Of a stretch of 64,000 nt of DNA, positions 60,810 through 64,000 are shown one piece after another. Position 1 is the stretch's first letter; each line of letters starts with the position of its first letter. The translations under genes were made by a program, and so were the position numbers. Below the pieces are notes generated by a model. That model was not told the DNA's origin. It did not search any database and saw nothing but the letters and a program-made list of their open reading frames with translations. The stretch covers positions 124,001 through 188,000 of the forward strand of contig NZ_FOTW01000013.1 in assembly GCF_900114705.1 (NCBI RefSeq), read 5' to 3'. The stretch is from Rugamonas rubra (lineage in GTDB: Bacteria; Pseudomonadota; Gammaproteobacteria; Burkholderiales; Burkholderiaceae_D).

Positions 60810-63095
60810 ATGTCCACCCCCTTCCATTACAAACCGCTGGCGTTGATGCTGGCGCTGATCGGCGCCGCCGGCCAGGCCGCCGCCGACCACGCGCCGCAGA
60901 CCATGGCCGTGGTGCTGGTCAACGGCGGCCGTCCCAGCTCGCTGCCGACGCAGATCCCGACCACCATCGAGGGCATCAGCGGCGCGCAGATCGAGGACCG
61001 CATCAACGCCACCGACGCCGAGGACGCGCTGAAGTACCTGCCCAGCCTGAACGTGCGCAAACGCTACATCGGCGACTACGACCACGCCGTGCTGGCCAGC
61101 CGCGCCTCCGGCACCGGCAACAGCGCCCGCTCGCTGGTGTACGCCGACGGCATCCTGCTGTCCAACCTGCTCGGCAACGGCGCCACCTACACGCCGCGCT
61201 GGGGCCTGGTGACGCCGGAGGAGATCGAGCGCGTCGACGTGTTGTACGGTCCGTTCTCGGCCGCCTATCCGGGCAACGCGGTGGGCGCCGTGGTCGACTA
61301 CCAGACGCGCATGCCGAGCAAGCTGGAGGCGCACTTCAAGCTGTCCGGCTTCGGCCAGCAGTACAAGCAGTACGGCACCGACGACAGCTTCCGCGGCAAA
61401 CAGGGCAGCGCCGCCATCGGCGACCGCGCCGGCGCCTGGTCGTGGTGGTTGGACCTGTCCCGCGTCGACAACAACGGCCAGCCGATCGCCTTCGCCAACA
61501 AGCTGCTCAGCAAGGGCAAGGCCGACGGCGCCGGCGTGCCGGTGACGGGCGCGCTGGCCGGCCGCAATCCGCAGGCGCAGGACTGGTGGATACTCGGCGC
61601 GAGCAACCAGATCCACACGGTGCAGGACCACGCCAAGGTCAAGCTGGCCTACGACGTGTCGCCGACGCTGCGCGCCAGCTACACGCTGGGCTGGTGGAAG
61701 AACGACGTGACGCGCAGCGCCAGCTCCTACCTGCGCGACGGCGCCGGCAACGTCGTCTACAAGGGCGTGGTCAACATCGGCGGCAACAGCTTCGCGCTGC
61801 TGCCGTCGGACTTCGCGCCCAGCGTCGGCGCGCTGGAGCACCTGATGCACGGCCTGTCGCTGAAGAGCCACGGCAAGGGCGTGTTCGACTGGGAGCTGGC
61901 CTACAGCCGCTACGACTACGGCAGCGACCTGGTGCGCACGCCGACCGACGCGGTGCCCAACCCCGGCACCAACGGCAACGGCAACGGCACCGACCTGGGC
62001 GGCAGCGGCTGGAACACGCTGGCGCTGAAGGGCATCTGGCGGCCGGACGGCATGGCCGGCGCCCACATCGTCGACTTCGGCCTGCAGCGCGACAGCGCGC
62101 AACTGCGCAACCACGTCTTCAGCAGCGGCGACTGGCTGCACGCCACGGACGGCAAGCTGGTCTCCAACTTCAACGGCGACACCCGGCTGGAGAGCCTGTA
62201 CGCGCAGGACGCCTGGCGCATCGACTCGCAATGGAAGGCGACGCTGGGCGCGCGGCTGGAGCGCTGGCAGGCCTTCGGCGGCCAGATCGCCAACGCCAAG
62301 GGGGTGAGCGTGCCGTTCGGCGAGCGCAGCGAAAGCAGCTGGTCGCCCAAGGCGGCGCTGGCCTTCCGCGCCAACGAGGACTGGACCTTGAAGGCCTCGA
62401 CCGGCCGCGCGGTGCGCAATCCGACGGCGGCCGAGCTGTTCCAAGGCTCGCTCGACGCCAGCAACAAGATCGTCAACAGCGATCCGAACCTGCGCGCCGA
62501 GCGCTCGTGGACCAGCGAGTTGAGCGCCGAGCGGATGCTGGCCAAGTCCAGCCTGCGCGTCACCCTGTTCCACGAGGACACCCGCGACGCGCTGTACTCG
62601 CAGCCGCTGCAGCGCGACCCGACGGTGAGCACGGTGCAGAACGTCGGCCGCGTCCGCACCAGCGGGCTGGAACTGTCGCACCAGGCCGACGACGTGCTGC
62701 TGCGCGGCCTGTCGATCAACGACAGCCTGACCTACGCCGACTCGAAGATCGTCAGCAACGACGCGCTGCCGGCCAGCGTCGGCAAGCGGCAGCCGCGCGT
62801 GCCGGCCTGGCGCGCCACCTTCCTCGCCTCCTACCACGTCGGCGAGAAGTGGACCACCAGCCTGGGCGCGCGCTACAGCGGCAAGCAGTACGGCACCCTG
62901 GACAACAGCGATCCGAACGGCTCGACCTACACCGGCGTGTCGCGCTACTTCGTCACCGACCTGCGGGTGCGCTACCGGGTCGACCGGCATTGGAGCGCCT
63001 CGGTCGGCATCGACAACCTCAACAACGCCAAGTACTGGGCCTACCATCCCTACACGCAGCGCACCGTGCTGGCCGAGTTGAAGTACGACCTGTGA
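60810..63095 (+). CDS. TonB-dependent receptor, probably for copper (OprC/NosA-like)
   Basis: A 761-residue outer-membrane receptor. Signal peptide (about 1-25), plug domain with INATDAEDALKYLPSLNVRKRYIGDYDHAVLASRASGTGNSARSLVYADGILLSNLLGNGATYTPRWGLVTPEEIERVDVLYGPFSAAYPGNAVGAVVD, then a 22-strand-type barrel ending YHPYTQRTVLAELKYDL with a terminal aromatic-type strand. Substrate is suggested by the DUF2946 and PCu(A)C neighbours rather than by a known binding residue. The ATG at 60810 gives a good signal peptide and has TTGAGAGAAACG upstream. A strong terminator follows at 63125. Confidence 0.9.
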   Translation: MSTPFHYKPLALMLALIGAAGQAAADHAPQTMAVVLVNGGRPSSLPTQIPTTIEGISGAQIEDRINATDAEDALKYLPSLNVRKRYIGDYDHAVLASRASGTGNSARSLVYADGILLSNLLGNGATYTPRWGLVTPEEIERVDVLYGPFSAAYPGNAVGAVVDYQTRMPSKLEAHFKLSGFGQQYKQYGTDDSFRGKQGSAAIGDRAGAWSWWLDLSRVDNNGQPIAFANKLLSKGKADGAGVPVTGALAGRNPQAQDWWILGASNQIHTVQDHAKVKLAYDVSPTLRASYTLGWWKNDVTRSASSYLRDGAGNVVYKGVVNIGGNSFALLPSDFAPSVGALEHLMHGLSLKSHGKGVFDWELAYSRYDYGSDLVRTPTDAVPNPGTNGNGNGTDLGGSGWNTLALKGIWRPDGMAGAHIVDFGLQRDSAQLRNHVFSSGDWLHATDGKLVSNFNGDTRLESLYAQDAWRIDSQWKATLGARLERWQAFGGQIANAKGVSVPFGERSESSWSPKAALAFRANEDWTLKASTGRAVRNPTAAELFQGSLDASNKIVNSDPNLRAERSWTSELSAERMLAKSSLRVTLFHEDTRDALYSQPLQRDPTVSTVQNVGRVRTSGLELSHQADDVLLRGLSINDSLTYADSKIVSNDALPASVGKRQPRVPAWRATFLASYHVGEKWTTSLGARYSGKQYGTLDNSDPNGSTYTGVSRYFVTDLRVRYRVDRHWSASVGIDNLNNAKYWAYHPYTQRTVLAELKYDL

Positions 63096-63124
63096 CGGTC
63101 CCGTCAGGCTGGCCGTAAACGAAG

Positions 63125-63153
63125 AATGCCCGGATCGCTCCGGGCATTTTTGT
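63125..63153 (+). terminator. Intrinsic terminator after the TonB receptor
   Basis: AATGCCCGGA, 4-base loop, TCCGGGCATT, then TTTG: a perfect 10-bp stem and T-run 29 bp past the stop codon. Confidence 0.93.
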
Positions 63154-63181
63154 CTGCCCCCAAACCCGGGACGCGGAAGTC

Positions 63182-63211
63182 GGGGTCTGACCCCATGCGG
63201 GGTCAGACCCC
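63182..63211. repeat. GGGTCAGACCC palindrome, copy 5 (convergent gap)
   Basis: GGGGTCTGACCCC, ATGC, GGGGTCAGACCCC: same element with the arms in the opposite order and one extra G/C pair per arm. It lies between the TonB receptor terminator and the end of the amidohydrolase gene (63282). Confidence 0.9.
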
Positions 63212-63281
63212 TGTTCTTGCGGGGTAAGGCCGGCGCTCCGCGCAATCTGCGAGGCTGCCTTTCTTGGGGAGTCCAGCGGTG

Positions 63282-64000
63282 TTACTTCGCCACCACGCCG
63301 CCCTTCATCACCCAGCGCACGTTCTCCAACTGGCGCACGTCCTTCAGCGGATCGCCGTCGACGGCGATCAGGTCGGCCAGCTTGCCGGCCTCGATGCTGC
63401 CGACCTTGTCGGCCCAGCCCATCAACTGGCTGGCGTTGACGGTGGCGCTGCGGATCGCCTGCAGCGGCGTCATGCCCAGCTTGACGTAGACGGCGAACTC
63501 GCGGCCGTTCAGGCCGTGCGGGTAGACCGCCGAATCGGTGCCGAAGGCCACCGCCACGCCCTGCTGGATGGCGCGGCCGATGTTCACCCGCGCCATCGGC
63601 AGCACCGTCTTGGCCTTCTCCAGCAGCGGCTTGGGCAGGCGGATCGCCTCGGCGTTCTCGATCAGCCAGTCGCCCAGGTAGAGCGTGGGCACCAGCCAGG
63701 TCTTGTGCTCCTTCATCAGCTTGATGCCCTCGTCGTCGATGTAGGAGCCGTGCTCGATCGAGTCGACGCCGGCCAGCACGGCGAGGCGGATGCCGTCGCC
63801 GCCGTGGGCGTGGGCGGCCACCTTGCGGCCCAGGCGGTGCGCCTCGGCGACGATGGCGCGCATCTCCTCGATGGTGTACTGCGAGGCGCGCGGGTCGTCG
63901 CCGAAGGACAGCACGCCGCCGGTGGCGCAGATCTTGATGACGTCGGCGCCGTACTTGATCACCTGGCGGGTGCGCTTGAGCACCTCATCGACGCCGTCGG
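63282..64000 (-). CDS. Amidohydrolase-family protein (imidazolonepropionase-like), 5' part outside window
   Basis: The last 239 or so codons of a metal-dependent amidohydrolase; the frame remains open to the right edge. Visible parts: [14 protein letters not shown] (carbamylated-Lys region), [44 protein letters not shown] (metal-binding His residues), a late [11 protein letters not shown] with the metal-binding Asp, and the C-terminal [20 protein letters not shown] that closes the composite beta domain. Subfamily members include peptidases acting on Xaa-Pro or Xaa-Arg dipeptides and prolidase-like enzymes. The substrate cannot be fixed from this part; a signal peptide, if any, lies outside. 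Confidence 0.9.
   Translation of the reverse strand, partial: DGVDEVLKRTRQVIKYGADVIKICATGGVLSFGDDPRASQYTIEEMRAIVAEAHRLGRKVAAHAHGGDGIRLAVLAGVDSIEHGSYIDDEGIKLMKEHKTWLVPTLYLGDWLIENAEAIRLPKPLLEKAKTVLPMARVNIGRAIQQGVAVAFGTDSAVYPHGLNGREFAVYVKLGMTPLQAIRSATVNASQLMGWADKVGSIEAGKLADLIAVDGDPLKDVRQLENVRWVMKGGVVAK

Noticed and set aside
63182..63211. Palindrome as an intrinsic terminator for the TonB receptor
   Set aside because: A better terminator with a T-run lies at 63125-63153; the palindrome is reported as a dispersed repeat.

Overview
The window is about 70% G+C and tightly packed with genes. Its content points to a betaproteobacterium of the Burkholderiales, most likely the Oxalobacteraceae (Massilia/Telluria/Duganella type). 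Supporting signs are polyhydroxyalkanoate genes (an acetoacetyl-CoA reductase and two phasins), a PEP-CTERM protein, a FFLEELY-motif protein, YaeQ, and an unusually large set of hybrid sensor kinases and c-di-GMP proteins. The assignment is inferred from gene content; there is no rRNA or other taxonomic marker here. I saw no tRNA, rRNA, CRISPR array or intact insertion sequence.

Left part, 1-9.3 kb. A hybrid kinase (cut by the left edge), a membrane-anchored NMT1/SsuA-like binding protein and a second hybrid kinase form one minus-strand unit that looks like a ligand-sensing system without a transporter. An OmpA-like porin and a YihY-family membrane protein follow. Then come a divergent small winged-helix-like protein and an MtfA-type zinc peptidase.

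9.3-18 kb. A plus-strand PAS histidine kinase faces a six-gene minus-strand signalling operon: a PAS-GGDEF*-EAL-REC-PAS protein, a small stand-alone module, an HDOD protein, a paralogous PAS histidine kinase, an HD-GYP-like response regulator and a receiver protein. Most junctions are 4-bp overlaps. Several domains have lost signature residues (GDNAF instead of GGDEF; no HH pair in the HD-GYP-like domain), so part of the pathway may work by binding rather than catalysis.

18-31 kb. Mostly housekeeping and metabolic genes: a UspA tandem protein, PhbB, a DksA/TraR zinc-finger protein, a lipoprotein pair, hydroxypyruvate isomerase, RhlE, SuhB, TrmJ, a FFLEELY protein, a Tat-signal small subunit with a GMC oxidoreductase, and a lipase.

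31-43 kb. A PAS histidine kinase is followed by a 1207-residue REC-REC-GAF-PAS-GGDEF-EAL-REC protein. Next come a truncated secreted-protein gene and a lipid/storage cluster: a two-domain acyl-CoA reductase-like protein, an AAKP-repeat phasin, a patatin, a TetR regulator, a TPR-like protein and a LOG protein. A perfect 16-bp palindrome lies between the divergent reductase and phasin genes.

43-55 kb. A PEP-CTERM protein, a YgjP-like protease and the Cho nuclease are followed by a lower-G+C patch with a DUF4160/DUF2442 pair, the former apparently frameshifted. Then come the cytochrome bd operon (GbsR-type regulator, cydP-like gene with a CTG microsatellite, cydA, cydB, cydX) and the divergent modABC-modE operon, with a ModE-type operator over its -10 box. 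Two fused gene remnants follow (AraC regulator and inositol-monophosphatase-like).

55-64 kb. A stress group (KGG protein, hemerythrin, phasin), an NADP-dependent reductase, PurU, YaeQ, a copper-handling set (DUF2946, PCu(A)C chaperone, TonB receptor) and an amidohydrolase cut by the right edge. Five copies of a GGGTCAGACCC palindrome sit at gene ends across the window, four of them between convergent genes.
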